Counted from the first letter of the stretch, positions 10,238-22,061 are shown. The stretch: 64,000 bases of DNA from Cymodocea nodosa (GCA_036874045.1 CM072335.1:14900001-14964000), one strand, 5' to 3'. Numbers and translations: made by a program. Notes: generated from the letters alone by a model not told the origin.

Positions 10238-11806
10238 TGTTGAGTATTTTTGTTTTGATGATGTGTGCTGAATGAAAAATAATCATATTTGCTCAATTAC
10301 TATTGCTTGTGAAAAGAAATTAAAATCATCAATTAATATAGAAAAAGCTTACTGATATAAATACTTGTCTGTATTGGATCTGAAGTTAATAACTAGTCGT
10401 TTCGTTGCATTAATTTCTCATTTAGCTAAACGTTAAGTTAACGTGTGTTTTTATTGAAAAGCATGATATGTTTTAATGTTATATCTTCTGTATCATGAAC
10501 AGTGCACGTTTAGACAACTCGTTAAGTTATAGGCTTAAAGGTTAAAATAGGTCACGTGATAACTCGTTAAGTTAGTGAGTAAAAGAAGAGACGAACTCGT
10601 TAAGTTAGTGTTATACACGTGGTGAAATTATAAGTTACGAATGTTGTATTGTATCACATGAGGTGCACATGTTTAACTCGTTAAGTTAACATAACTAAAC
10701 GCGTTGAGTTGCTATATTGAATACTAAGGCAACGCGTTAGGTTAGCGTTATAAACTTAAGTTGTTATTTTTGCACGTCGTAAAATTCTTATTATAAAAAC
10801 ATTTGTTTATTACTGGTTCGTTGAGTTATCATAACACAACGGAAATGATTGTTTGAGTTAACATAACACAACAGAGATTGTTCGTTGAGATAGCATAACA
10901 CCACAGACTTAGTTTGTTGAGTTAGCTATAGTATTTGTCACGTGAAATGGCACATGAGGAACTCGTTAAGTTAGAAACGTTAAGTTATATATATACTTGT
11001 GTTACTTATTTAGTTAACATTAAAGTAATGACTTCTTATTACACTGATGAAAAACTTTTGGACAAGAAAGTTTATTTTGTAGGAAATTTTTCAGGGATCC
11101 AAGACTGATGATTAAAGAAAATTTGAAATATAAATGTGGGTTAGAATGTGTGTGTTTCGGTGAAGGAAAAAGAATAGACGTGGAGAAGTGGAAAACTGGT
11201 AGTGGTTAAACGTGAAGGATATGCATGAAATGAAGATACAGTATAAAAGGCATAGAATTCTTGTTGATCAATTTATCCTTGTACACAAAATGAAAAATCT
11301 TTTCAAGGATCAAACCATCCCTGCACACCAAAAGAAAGATCTTTTTCAAGGATCAAAAACACCTTCTCGGGGAAAATCTCTCAAGTGGAAGAAAGTTCAG
11401 TGAAGCATAAAAAGTTAAGATTTTCGTCACTGAAGATTTGAAATATCAGAAGAAAGCAAATTCGGTGAAGCATGAAAAGACAAGATATTCGTCATTGAAG
11501 AATTGCTGAAGAAGAAAAAGAAGAAGAAAGATCTCAAACAGGGAGAAAAGTTTTAAATTCCACAAATTAGTTTTCTCTATTTGTAGTTATGAAATTGTTT
11601 AGATGATACATGGTATCGAAATATAATTGCATCTACAATTTCTGAGGAGAATTGAATTGTATATTGTAATTGAAACCTTGAATAAAAATGATTTTATGAA
11701 AACAATGTCTCGACTTGTTTTTGAGTTTTAAAGTTTCAATTATATTTCAGAAAATATTAAAAATATACAATTCACCCCCCCTCTTGTGTAGCCATACGAT
11801 CCTACA
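10238..11806 (+). repeat. S1 3' LTR
   Basis: It starts TGTTGAG after the polypurine tract and ends CCTACA, matching both LTRs of S in reverse complement. It carries repeated CTCGTTAAGTTA boxes, TCACGTGA/CACGTG motifs and four tandem TCGTTGAGTTA / TAACACAACGGA inverted repeats (about 10815-10935). A TATA-like run is at 10986-10995. No matching 5' LTR remains in the window. Confidence 0.85.
10986..10995 (+). promoter_or_regulatory. TATA-like box of S-type LTR
   Basis: TATATATATA follows the last AAGTTA box. The same position is TATA-like in S2 (47705-47712) and in both S LTRs (near 32242-32252 and 42010-42020, minus strand). Confidence 0.45.
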
Positions 11807-12337
11807 TATTATATTACTGACCTCGTGGAGTTACGTTTAACTCAACGAACTTACTTCGTTGAGTTTGCACTTAGCAACCTCTAAGTTTTACTCCTCGTAA
11901 GTTCCTCTCTGTTTTTTTTCTTTTTCATTCTTCTTAATTGAAATAAAGTTGAATCTATGTCATTAATGCATCATTCTTATCAAAATTTGTTTAAATCTAA
12001 ACATTATATAAAGATTTAATTTGTAGGTCATTTTATGTTATGTAGAATTTACATTTTACCTTGCAATATGCATAAATTTTTAAGCATTTATCCTGTCATT
12101 CAGCAAATTATAAATCTATTAAACATTCATTCATGAAGTTCCACAAATTATATATAACATTCAATACATTCCAATCATTTCACATTCAAAACATGTATGA
12201 AAATTTCATCTGAAAAATTTATATTCATTAATATGAATCAATTTACATTACAAATAAATCAGACATTTTCATACAATTTTATACAAGTAGACGAACAATA
12301 CAAGTTAATCTCTATTCCTAAGTTCATCTACTTCCTT
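11807..12337 (-). other. G1 region downstream of the third ORF
   Basis: It is non-coding. Next to the S1 end there is a box cluster (11822-11862: CTCGTGGAGTTA, TAACTCAACGAA, TTCGTTGAGTT). The rest is AT-rich with nothing recognisable. Confidence 0.45.
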
Positions 12338-14538
12338 CTAGAGTTTTTCTAACTGAAGTTCTAATTGATTAATTCTTTCTACAACTCCTATAATTCCTCC
12401 AGAAGGTACAGCTAGCTCTGCAGCTACAACATTTCTATATTCTTTCACTGAAATGGTTCTAGATCTGATCCTTTTTGATGCCCATTTCGTGAAATCAATA
12501 CAATCCACCATTAGTAGTGAAATCAAATCTCCATAAAACAATTTCTTCTTTACTGTTTTCAACTTGAAGATAAAAACTGCAGACCAATTTATTTGAATCC
12601 TGTTTACAACTACATATGTGGCCCATTTGACAAATTAACTTAATTCTATGTCATGGCCTTGTCGTTGATAAATATTCTTAATCAGAATGTTAGCTACCAT
12701 GTGTACTTTACTATTTAAATGCTTCAATCTGTTTAATAAAGGCACACCAGGATTGATACCTAAACAACCTTTGATTTCCTGTTTAGTCCATTTAACGGTA
12801 GTTGTACTTTCCAAAATTTCCTACCCTTCATTCTTTAATCCAAAAATGTTGTGGAGAAGCTCTGGTGTTATCTATACATCTGCTTCCTCCACGTTGAAAA
12901 TTAATCCTCATTCTCCTTCTCTTAAATTTGCATAGAAACAGGGCACTAGATTCTCATATACTGCATGCCCTCTTTCTTGAGAAATAAACATCAGTAGACC
13001 TTGGAATTCAAATAAATCTTTGATTTCTTGCATTCCATCCCAATTTACTGGTCTACTATAAATAATATTGTAACCCCTAATTTCTTGATATTTGATATAA
13101 GCTTCCTGACTCCAAAAATGAACTTCATTCAAAACTGTTGTTTGAGTCGGGTCAGGAAGGTGACTTTGTTGTTCTAGAGGGGTTTGTTCTTGATATTCCT
13201 CTTCTATAGGTTGCATTTGAACATTCTCTACAGATTCCTAAATTTTTTCTTTTGCTTTTGTCTGTGGTGGTGAGCCGGCAGAACTCTCCACTTTGTCTTG
13301 AATTCTTCCATAAATTGCTGAATAGTTTCTTGCTCTTAATTGGAATCTATAAAGTTATTTTTTTCCAAATTGCTTCTTTCAGCCTCTTCATTTTCTACTC
13401 TTTCTTCTTCCTCCTGACTACCAATCTGTTCTATCACTATTCTTTCTGATTCTGTAACAAATTGGGATGGAGTCACGGGTAATTCAGTTTTTGCCCTAAT
13501 TTCTGTTCTTTCTTCTTGTACAGGCTGCAGACTAATTTCAACCTGTTATTCTTCTTCTCTTTGCTCCTACTACTGCAGCTCCTGCTCCTCCTCAGAATCG
13601 GATAGCAGGTTTATAAATATTAGCTCCATAGGCCTTGTTGAAATTGGTACTTCAAATTTAATTTTTTCTCTATATTCAGGCACTATCTCTTTTCCTTTCC
13701 TTTTTCTGATTAATTGTGTCTGTTCTTCCTCTTCTTCTTCTGAAATCAAATCTACAAAAGTAGGCTCTATAGGCCTTCAAGCCACAAGTACTGGCTCTTC
13801 CTATTTAATTCTCTCTATAATTACTGGTCTCGAAGGACCAGCCTCAACTTCTCTTGCAGCACTTGATTTAGTTGCTGCTTGATGCTGTTTAACTTTTATT
13901 TTGTACTGGGCCCTCATCTTTTCTTCGACCCTTTTTTTCTTAATGGCATCATATAAAATATGTGCCTTAGTTGTAGCTATTTCTTGAGTATCACCTTGGT
14001 CTCTTGCTATTTTGACCAAGCTAGTAAATTCTTTCTCTTCTTCAGTTCTCAGCCAAGCAAATGCTACTTGTGGCAATAGCTCTGTTGGCTGAACTCGAGG
14101 TCCTGACTGCTATTCCTCAGGAACAGGTCTTTCAGTAGTCGGCTCTTCCTGTTCTCCTGCTCGTTCCTGCTCCCATATTGCCCAGCTTCCACGACTAGCA
14201 ATGCATTTTTTAAACCACAATCTGGCTTTACGTTGAATTAGCTCTAGGGCTACTTCATTGTTCGGCCGAATTTTTCTTTATTTACTAACTGCAATTTCTA
14301 TTGCTACTCTAATTTGTGTCTCTATTATCTGTGGTTTTTGTATTTCTAACTCAACCAAAACTTTCCTTAAGTTAAAGAGTTCTGATTCTACCTTTTGTAG
14401 CTCTTTCTCTCTTGTTGTATTCCGAATATTTTGCCGCGTGTGCCATTCTTCTGATTCCTTCAGAAATTGTGCTTTGTCAACTGCATCTTCCCAGAACTCA
14501 GGTGTCATCTTCCTCATCGTGGAGTTATAGAACAGCAC
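12338..14538 (-). pseudogene. G1 third ORF, related to the copia third ORFs
   Basis: It starts at ATG 14536-14538 and is broken by several stops. The N-terminal third has a charged helical stretch (KELQKVESELFNLRKVLVEL). The middle is acidic and Glu-rich. The C-terminal part has VHFWSQEAYIKYQE, SRPVNWDGMQEIKDLFEFQG, FGLKNEG, VHMVANILIKNIYQRQGHD, RIQINW and KKLFYGD, followed by a Leu-rich heptad-like end (INQLELQLEKL). These line up in order with the S1 third ORF (SEEALQKYN, ARPIKFRNLMEIRDLFEFQG, LGLKNEG, ARFIANILHANLFQRVGH, KIQINW, KLFYGD). This family is annotated in plants as a putative transposon protein. In Athila elements this slot is called envelope-like. I see no membrane segment. Confidence 0.7.
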
Positions 14539-14815
14539 GAAATCGCTCTGATTTCTATTGTTCTAGATTCTAAATGATTTGTCAGATAATGCCCCCAAAA
14601 CCCTAGGTTTTAGTTTAAATAAGCCTTAAGTTTAGGCGGGTAATCGGGTCATTTCCCGAACCAACTATTACTATCTTATCTACGGTTTTAACTACAGTAC
14701 TTCATTGAGTTACAGTTAACTCAACGGAATAAGCTCGTTGACTAACTCAAGACTCAACGGAGTAAGCTCGTTGAGTTAAGCGTAACTCAACGGACTTCCC
14801 GTACAAACAGATATA
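14539..14815 (-). promoter_or_regulatory. Putative internal promoter of the G1 third ORF
   Basis: Two inverted repeats are clear: 14703-14727 (CATTGAGTTA facing TAACTCAACGG) and 14767-14794 (CTCGTTGAGTTA facing TAACTCAACGGA). A TATA-like TTATTTAAAC (minus strand, 14611-14623) lies about 75 bp before the ATG. This is the same order and spacing as in S1 and S, although G1 belongs to another superfamily. Confidence 0.5.
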
Positions 14816-14858
14816 ATAATAAAAATACTTAAGATAATAGTTTTTCTATTTTTTTTAC

Positions 14859-15007
14859 CGGTTTAACCGATACGATGTTTCTGTTAGACCTAATTTTTTT
14901 CGGTTGAACTGATACTATGTTTCGGTAAAACCAACATTTTTTTCTGAAAATTAATATACATATTTTTTATGTTTTGGTCGTACCAATGGATCCGATCGGT
15001 TGAACCG
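14859..15007. repeat. Three spaced CGGTTnAACCG palindromes
   Basis: CGGTTTAACCG (14859-14869), CGGTTGAACTG (14901-14911) and CGGTTGAACCG (14997-15007) occur between pol and the third ORF, in a T-rich region. Two are perfect odd-length palindromes. They differ from the AGTTA boxes. The role is unknown. Confidence 0.55.
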
Positions 15008-15063
15008 CAACGATTTTATATTTTATAATTTTTTTTTTTATATATATAAAAATTGATTTCTTA

Positions 15064-18000
15064 CTAAGTAAAGCTCGAGTAGTCCTCTACTCTAACTTCT
15101 TCTATAATTCCAAAGGAACTTTTTGGTGTTTTCAAAATAGGTCTAAGTCTTTGTCCATTTACTTTAAATATATTCTGATTTTTAGGATTTTCAATTTCAA
15201 TAGCTCCATAAGGATAAATATTTCGAACTATGTAAGGTTCTACCCATCTAGATCTTAATTTTCCTAGATGGTTATGGAGTCTAGCCATATAAAGATATAC
15301 TTATTGTCCTATTTCAAAGCTTTTTGGAATAATTTTTCTATCATGCCAGAATTTCATTTTCTCTTTTTCTCTTACAGTCTTCAAATAAGCTTCATTTCTA
15401 AATTCTTCTAATTCAATTAATTGCATTTTTCTATTTTCAGCAACTTGATTTAAATTAGTGTTCAGAGTTTTTAATGCCCAATAAGCTTTATGTTCTATTT
15501 CAACTGGTAAATGACAACTTTATCCATATACTAGCCTAAAAGGTGACATACCTAAGCTCGTTTTATAAGCAGTTCTATAAGCCCAAAGTGCATCTATCAA
15601 TCTATTAGCCCAATCTGTTCTAATAGGATTTACTACTTTTTCTAAGATTAACTTAATTTGTTTGTTTGCACTTTCTACTTGTCCACTTGTTTGCGGATGA
15701 TATGATGTTGCAATTTTGTGGTTTACTCCATATTTCTTCATTAAGGCTTCAAAACTTCTATTACAAAAATGAGTTCCTCTATCACTGATAATAGTTTTAG
15801 GTATTCCAAATCTAGCAAATATATTTGTTCTTATAAATAGTATTACTACTTTGTTGTCATTAGTTTTTGTAGGAATAACTTCTATCCATTTAGAAACATA
15901 ATCCACCCTCAACAATATGTAATTAAATTGATTAGACATAGGAAATGGACCCATAAAATCTATTCCCCACACATCAAAGATTTCAACCTCAACAATAGGA
16001 TTAAGAGGCATCATATTCCTCTTTGATATTCTTTCTATTTGTTGATATCTTAAACAACTTAAGCAATATTTATGAGCATCTTTGAATAGTGTTGGCCAAT
16101 AAAACCCACATTGCAGAATTTTTGCAACAGTTTTTCCTGAACCAAAATGCCCTCCACAAGCTTGGTCATGACAGAAAGACAATATGCTCGAATATTCAGT
16201 TTCTGAAACACACCTCCTTAAAACCAGATCAGGACATTTCTTAAATGAGTATGGGTCTTCCCAATAGTAATATTTTACTCTTGAGAAAAACAATTTCTTA
16301 TCCTGTCTATTCCAATCCTTAGGTGTTAGACCAGTAAGTAAGTAATTAACTATGTCTGCATACCAAGGTATTGTGTTGATGGTCATTAATTGTTCATTAG
16401 GAAAATTATTCTTAATTTCAATATTTGATTTTTCTATTTGTAATCTTGATAAATGATCTGCTACTACATTCTCACAACCTTTTTTATCTTTAATTTGTAG
16501 ATCAAATTCTTGCAATAATAATATCAATCGGATCAATCTAGGCTTAGTCTCTTTTTTCTTTATTAGATGTTTTAGAGCTGAATGATCCGTGTATACTATT
16601 ACTTTAGCTCCAATCAGATATGATCTAAACTTTTCTAAGGCAAACACAATAGCTAATAATTCTTTTTTAGTAGTTGTGTAATTAACTTGAGCATCATTTA
16701 AGGTTTTGCTTGCATAATGAATCACTCTAGGAGATTTTTCTATCTTTTGTCCTAACACTACTCCTATAGCAAAATCAGAATCATCGCACATTAATTCAAA
16801 TGGATGGCTCCAATCAGGTGCTTGAATTATAGGAGTTGAAATTAAGCTAGTCTTAAGTCTAAAAAATGATTCATTGCAATTTTTATCAAAGTTAAATGGA
16901 ACATCTTTTAATAGATTAGTTAAAGGTCTAGCTATCTTGCTAAAGTCTTTAATAAATCTTCGATAAAAACCAGCATGTCCTAGAAATGATCTAATATCTT
17001 TTTCTGATTTAGGTTCTGGTAGTTTAGAAATTACTTCTATTTTAACTTTATCTACTTCCGACCCTTTCTTAGAAACAACATGCCCTAAGACTATTCCTTG
17101 TTTAACCATGAAGTGACATTTTTCTCAATTTAAAATAATATTTTTTTCCACACAACGTTTTAATATTATGTCTAAATTTTTTAAACATACTTCATATGAG
17201 TTGCCATATATAGTAAAATCATCCATAAATATCTTTAAAAAATCTTCAGTCATTTCAGTAAATATGCCCTGCATATACCTTTGAAAGGTAGCTGGTGCAT
17301 TGCATAATCCGAATGGCATTCTCTTAAAAGCATAAGTTCCATTAGGACAAGTGAAAGTTGTTTTCTCTTGATCCTCTAATGCTACTGAAATTTGATTATA
17401 CCCTGAATGCTCGTTTAGGAAATAAAAATATTCTTGCCCTGCTAATCTTTCCAACATTTGATCTATAAAAGGTAAGGGAAAATGATCTTTCCTAGTCACA
17501 ACATTCAGCTTTCTATAGTCTATACATACCCTCCAGCTTGATTGAATTCTAGTAGGTATCAAGTCTTGACTTTCATTCCTAATAACTGTTAATCCTGGTT
17601 TCTTGGGAACTACATGGATTGGACTAACCCACGAGTTATCAGAAATCGGATAAATTATGTCATTATTTAACCATTTCACTATTTCCTTAAGGTTTGGATT
17701 TAATCTCCTCTCTGGAATTCTAACAGGTTTAGCATTCTCTTCTAAATATATATGGTGACGTCATAAAGTTGAACTTAACCCTTTTATATCAATCATAGTC
17801 CATCCTATTACTGCTTTATAACTTTTTACTACATCTTTTAATTTAGCTATTTGATCCTCTTTTAAATCTGAAGCAATAATGATTGGATAGGTTCGTTTCT
17901 CTTCTAGAAATATATAGGTTAATTCAGGAGGTAAAGGTTTTAATTCTAAATGTTGCCCATCAGAAGCTAGAGCTCCTAATTGAACATCATCATTTTCTAA

Positions 18001-18276
18001 ATTAATTTCTTCCAGATCTCCTTCTATATTTATGCTTTCACTTTCCTCTAAAGTTTCAGAATTGATTTGCTTATTTAATTCTTCTTGAATCACATCATCT
18101 AACATATCTACTTCATCCTCTAAAAAGTCTATGGTATGTAAGGGCATTTCTAACTCCTCAAATCTTTTTGGTTTGAAAATATTTAATTGGGTATCCTCAT
18201 TACCATATGCTAACTTCATTACTCTAATCTTACAATTTATAACAGCCCCTGATGTTGCTAAAAATGGCATTCCCAA
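15064..18276 (-). pseudogene. pol: G1 pol: protease C-terminus, reverse transcriptase, RNase H, integrase
   Basis: A single frame with a few stops (17761, 17125, 15520, near 15302) and no frameshift. It opens with the protease end (GMPFLATSGAVINC) and a linker. RT has RVCIDYRKLN, TFTCPNGTYAFKRMPFGLCN and the FMDD catalytic box; the first catalytic Asp, normally in FLDGYSGYNQI, is Asn here (FLNEHSGYNQI). RNase H shows [17 protein letters not shown] and [11 protein letters not shown]. Integrase has an HHCC zinc finger ([15 protein letters not shown] to CLSCLRYQQ) and intact D, D and E ([32 protein letters not shown]). The C-terminus (RSRWVEPYIV, FKVNGQRLRP) is typical of Athila-like elements. 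Element RNA would be reverse transcribed and integrated by these enzymes, but this copy is dead. Confidence 0.9.
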
Positions 18277-19719
18277 AATTAAAGATGTATTACTATTTTT
18301 ATGCTTAATTTGTTAGGACTCCAAAATTACAATATCAATAGGATATATAAAGTTTTTGATTTTAATTAAGACATCCTCTATTTTTCCTCTAGGGTATCTT
18401 ATACTTCTATCAGCTAATTGAATAAACGTGTTAGTAGGAGTTTAGCCTTCTAATCCTAAGGATGCAAATATATCACTTGGCATAACATTTATACCTGCAC
18501 CTAAGTTTATTAAGGTTCTTTCTAGAATGGTATTTCCTATGGTGCATGATATAACAAGGATTCCAGGATCAGATAACTTTTTAAGAATTTGTGGCAGAAA
18601 TAGGGAACTATTTTACTTAGCTAAAAAGTCCTTTCTAAGAACTTTTCACTCTCTTTTCTTAGTACACCAATCCTTAAGAAATTTAGCATAAGGTGGCATT
18701 TTCTACAATAGATCTAACAAAGGAATGTTAACTTGTATTTTTTCAAAAATTTCTCTGATTTTTTCTTGTTTTTCAGGTATTGTTTGTTGTAATCTTTCAA
18801 GATAGGGTGCTAAAGATTGTGATTTAAAAGATTCTTTTTCTTTTAGTTGATTTGTTTGATCATTTTTAGCTTCATTAGTAGATTCAGATTGTTCTTCAAT
18901 GATTTCTAGATTTTCAGCTATTACATTTTCATTATCATTTTGATTTTTACTCTTATCCACCTTCATATTATTTTCATTCTGAGTTCTTGGTGGTATATCA
19001 GTTCTAGATCTTAATGTTACACATACATCTTCTAGATTTTCGTTACCCTTATGATATTTTTGTATATCATTTCCGTGATTATGATCTTCAATTGTTTTTA
19101 GTTTTAAAGTGCATTCTTTAAATTCTCTTGCATTAATATTTTCTGTTTGCTGTATATTTTGCAAATTATGCAAGTTTATAACATTATAATTTTCATTGTC
19201 CTGTTGCATAACTTTTATTTTCATTATATATTTGTCTAATGCTTTTAATTTTCTTTCTAGATCATCTAATCTCATTGCATTCAATTTTTGATCAATTTTC
19301 ATTATGGTTTTTTCAGTTTCGTAAATTATATCCTTTTTAGGTTCTGAATATGCTTCCTTATAGTTTAATTGGTTGACTTCTTGTTGCTAACACATAAAGT
19401 ATTCTAGTTTGTCCAGGTTTTGCTTTATACTACGCTCTAGTTTGTCATACCTATCCCAAACTTCAGTGTCTCTCGACATATTACACATTCTATACTGACC
19501 ATCAGTTGGGTAAACTATAGGATTCTCATACTCAGCTCTATTATACTGAGGATAATTCATTTGTTGTTCATGGGATCTTACCATTTGTAAACGTCTCAGT
19601 TTCAAATAGTTAGAAATGTCGTGTCCTTCAGAATTGCAGAATTCACATATGCTAATTACAGGTTTCAGAAATCTTTGAGCATAAGCATATGCCATATTCT
19701 TAATCACAGAAGAAAACAC
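18277..19719 (-). pseudogene. gag: G1 gag C-terminus and aspartic protease
   Basis: It is in the same frame as pol and broken by stops (19387, 18703, near 18445 and 18314). It begins almost directly with a zinc-knuckle-like CEFCNSEGHDISNY, where the last Cys is Tyr. An acidic linker follows, then KIQVNIPLLD and PPYAKFLKDWCTKKRE, which are standard before the Athila protease. The protease site reads INLGAGINVMP, so the catalytic Asp (usually DLGAS) is Asn at 18505-18507. Only about 120 bp separate the PBS from the zinc knuckle, so the capsid part of Gag (as in 679-1752) is missing. No good ATG precedes it. Confidence 0.8.
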
Positions 19720-19763
19720 AAAACTCTGGCTATTAAAATGAAACGACTCTAACAGTTGCTTAT

Positions 19764-19835
19764 ATTAATTCAATTCAATTCTATTCACTTCTATTCAAGT
19801 CAATTCAATTCAATTCTAGTCAATTCAATTCAATT
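19764..19835. repeat. CAATT-type minisatellite beside the G1 PBS
   Basis: Many tandem or near-tandem copies of CAATT / CTATT lie between the PBS and the first gag codon, where the missing capsid region would be expected. It may mark the deletion or slippage. Confidence 0.7.
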
Positions 19836-19852
19836 CCTCGGCAACGGTGTCA
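19836..19852 (-). other. G1 primer-binding site
   Basis: On the minus strand the sequence is TGACACCGTTGCCGAGG, seven bases after the LTR end. It matches the TGGCGCCGTTGCCGGGG PBS of Athila/Tat elements except for three G-to-A changes, consistent with cytosine deamination. Confidence 0.75.
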
Positions 19853-19859
19853 TAAAACT

Positions 19860-22061
19860 TGTTTGGATTTTCCCAACACGATACTAGAAAAGCTTTGATT
19901 TGTTACTTCTGTTTTTACTTAGTTAATTTAGCTTTATGCCTATTCTTTTTCTTTTAGAAGTAAACAAACAACCTTTAATACAATTTAGATATTAATTCCA
20001 ATTTGTACTTTAACTGCAAGTGCACAGTGTCTATTGTATTAGTGTGCAAGTACAGGTCGATCCCACATGGAATTGCTTAAGAACTGAGAACTACTCATTT
20101 GTTAACAATCAAATTTGTATCTTCAATAAGCCCTCCATTGAATTACAGTTAACTCAACATACAAACTTCGTTGAGTTATGGCTAACTCAACAGACTAACC
20201 TCGTGGACTTAAGTTAACTCCACGAGACTGTCTTTTCTTTTTAAATACTGCTATTTACAGAGGAATTCGGCCAACCATTGGGCAATTCTACAGATTGTAA
20301 ATAACATCAATTAAGCTCTTTAATGTTAGTAAACACTAGATTTATCATTAAGCATACTAACATTCAAATAATATAAATAGTAACCATTAAAATCTTTAAG
20401 TCTTTTGAACGAACCAATTTCAGTAAACTGTAAAACTAAAACAAACATAAAACAATCACAACACTAACAAAAATAACATTAATCACGATACAACACAAAC
20501 AATACAACACTCAAAGACAACATACAAACATAGATAAATTGTTTTTGGTATTTTTGTTTTAATATTAACATGGAAATGGGCGAAAGGTGAAATGTAAAGT
20601 AGTCTCACTCGACAGTAAATACTTCCGTCACTACTTGCAACACGATTACACCACTGAAAATTAAACCACTTACAATTCTGTCTCCTCTCCCTATAGAATC
20701 GCCAGTCCAGAATTTCAAGATGATCTCCTCTTCAACATACAGGCATCAACCTGAAGCCAAGGCTAAAAGCTTTACGATCTCCTAAAATATGAGTCGGCGC
20801 TTGGTGAAAATGGCTTCCCTTCCCGTGACGCGATCACTCCTCACAGTGGTTGTCAAGCATTGTGTTTGGCTCGGAATCGACCCGACATCAAGAAAGTATC
20901 CTTACAAACCTCTGATGGTTGGTGATTATGGTGGTGGTAACGATGGTTGGTGTGATACTTTGGAGAATTGCCGATATTGCCTGTAGAAAGTTCGATGCTC
21001 CTCCTCTATATACATTGGCCGTCCATCGATCACACCCTTTTCTTCTTTTTCTTCTTTTCTTTTATATTTCTTCAGTAGTAACTACTTTTGCTTGAATGAT
21101 TAGTTGGATTTCCTTCATTCATATCAATGGCGATGCTTTCTTCTCCCTATGCGATACGTACAATCATGGTTTTTCTTCCAACTATCCTATTCCTACAACC
21201 GCTACAGTGTCATATTAGAAAATAAATAGTCTGTGGAGTTACAGATAACTCAACGGACTTTCTTCGTTGATTTAACTATAAAACACGTGCATAAATTTAA
21301 CTATCCGACACTCAGGTGCATTTCGGATACTTACAAACTTAACTATCCGACGCTCAGATGCATTTCGGATAGTTACAGATAACTCACCGATATATAACTT
21401 AAGTAAATATACCAGATCTCGACATGTGTCAGCAGTAGTTTAATAATAAAATAAACATTTCGGAGAGGTGCAGGTCCAACTATCCGATGCTCAGATGCAT
21501 TTCAGATAGTTACAGATAACTTACCAAAAATCCACTTAAGGCACTTTACTAAAACATGACACGTGTCCTCAGCTATTTTATAAATAAAAAGATATTTCGG
21601 AGAGTTACACATATAACTATCCGATGCCCAGCTGCAATTTTGGAAAGTTAGAGATAACTCACCAAAAGTTCACTTAAGTCATGCATTATGGTTTCGACAC
21701 GTGTACTTCAGGAAATAATAAAATATTCTTCCAAAACATAACTGTTCGGCAATTTAAACATAACTATCCGACATGTTTGATCTGTTAAACATAACTATCC
21801 GAAATATGTTCGTTATGTTAAACATAACTATCTGAAAAATCAGAAAATTCGGATAGTTAAGAATTTCACAACCTGTAACTTACCGACAGTTCAGAAATGT
21901 ACTAAATTGACATTAATTCCCCAAAATTAAGCAGATTCTTTAATTAAAGCATATAACAGTGCAATTATAACATAATGGCTTAATTCTCATATGATAAGCT
22001 AAATATTATGCAATTAACCATAATTTAACTATTAATAATATGCACTTTTTCATTCTAAACA
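19860..22061 (-). repeat. G1 5' LTR
   Basis: About 2.2 kb, from TGTTTAGAATG (22061) to CCAAACA (19860). It carries CGGATAGTTA, CGGTGAGTTA and CGGAGAGTTA boxes in inverted pairs, CACGTG motifs and ACTTAAGT (mainly 21240-21860), plus CGTTGAGTTA boxes (20150-20230). It is the most complete of three G-family LTR copies here. The 22061 end interrupts the T LTR; the flanking bases 22062-22066 are GTTGT. Confidence 0.8.
20789..20986 (+). other. Antisense ORF kept in G-family LTR copies
   Basis: A 65-codon ORF begins MSRRLVKMASLPVTRSLLTV and includes CVWLGIDPTSRKY. A 94-codon version lies at 37000-37284 (minus) and a version with a stop at about 3160-3345 (minus), always antisense to the LTR. I do not recognise it. 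It could be an accident of LTR similarity or part of a captured exon. No promoter is identified. Confidence 0.3.

Larger units (their letters stand above)
3712..11806 (+). mobile_element. S1: 5'-truncated Sirevirus-like Ty1/copia retrotransposon with third ORF
   Basis: In order it has part of integrase, reverse transcriptase, RNase H, a long spacer, a third ORF, polypurine tract and 3' LTR. This is the order of SIRE/Maximus copia elements with an envelope-like ORF. The 5' LTR, gag, protease and most of integrase are missing. The left end joins a gypsy LTR inside a short GAAAT homology. The right end (CCTACA, 11806) abuts the downstream region of G1. Confidence 0.85.
11807..22061 (-). mobile_element. 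G1: Athila-like Ty3/gypsy retrotransposon with third ORF, 3' LTR not in window
   Basis: On the minus strand: LTR (22061-19860), PBS, gag remnant, protease, RT, RNase H, integrase, palindrome cluster, third ORF. The PBS resembles the TGGCGCCGTTGCCGGGG type of Athila/Tat elements. The 22061 end sits inside the T LTR. The 3' end would lie left of S1 but no matching minus-strand LTR is visible, so it is lost or outside the window. Confidence 0.8.
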
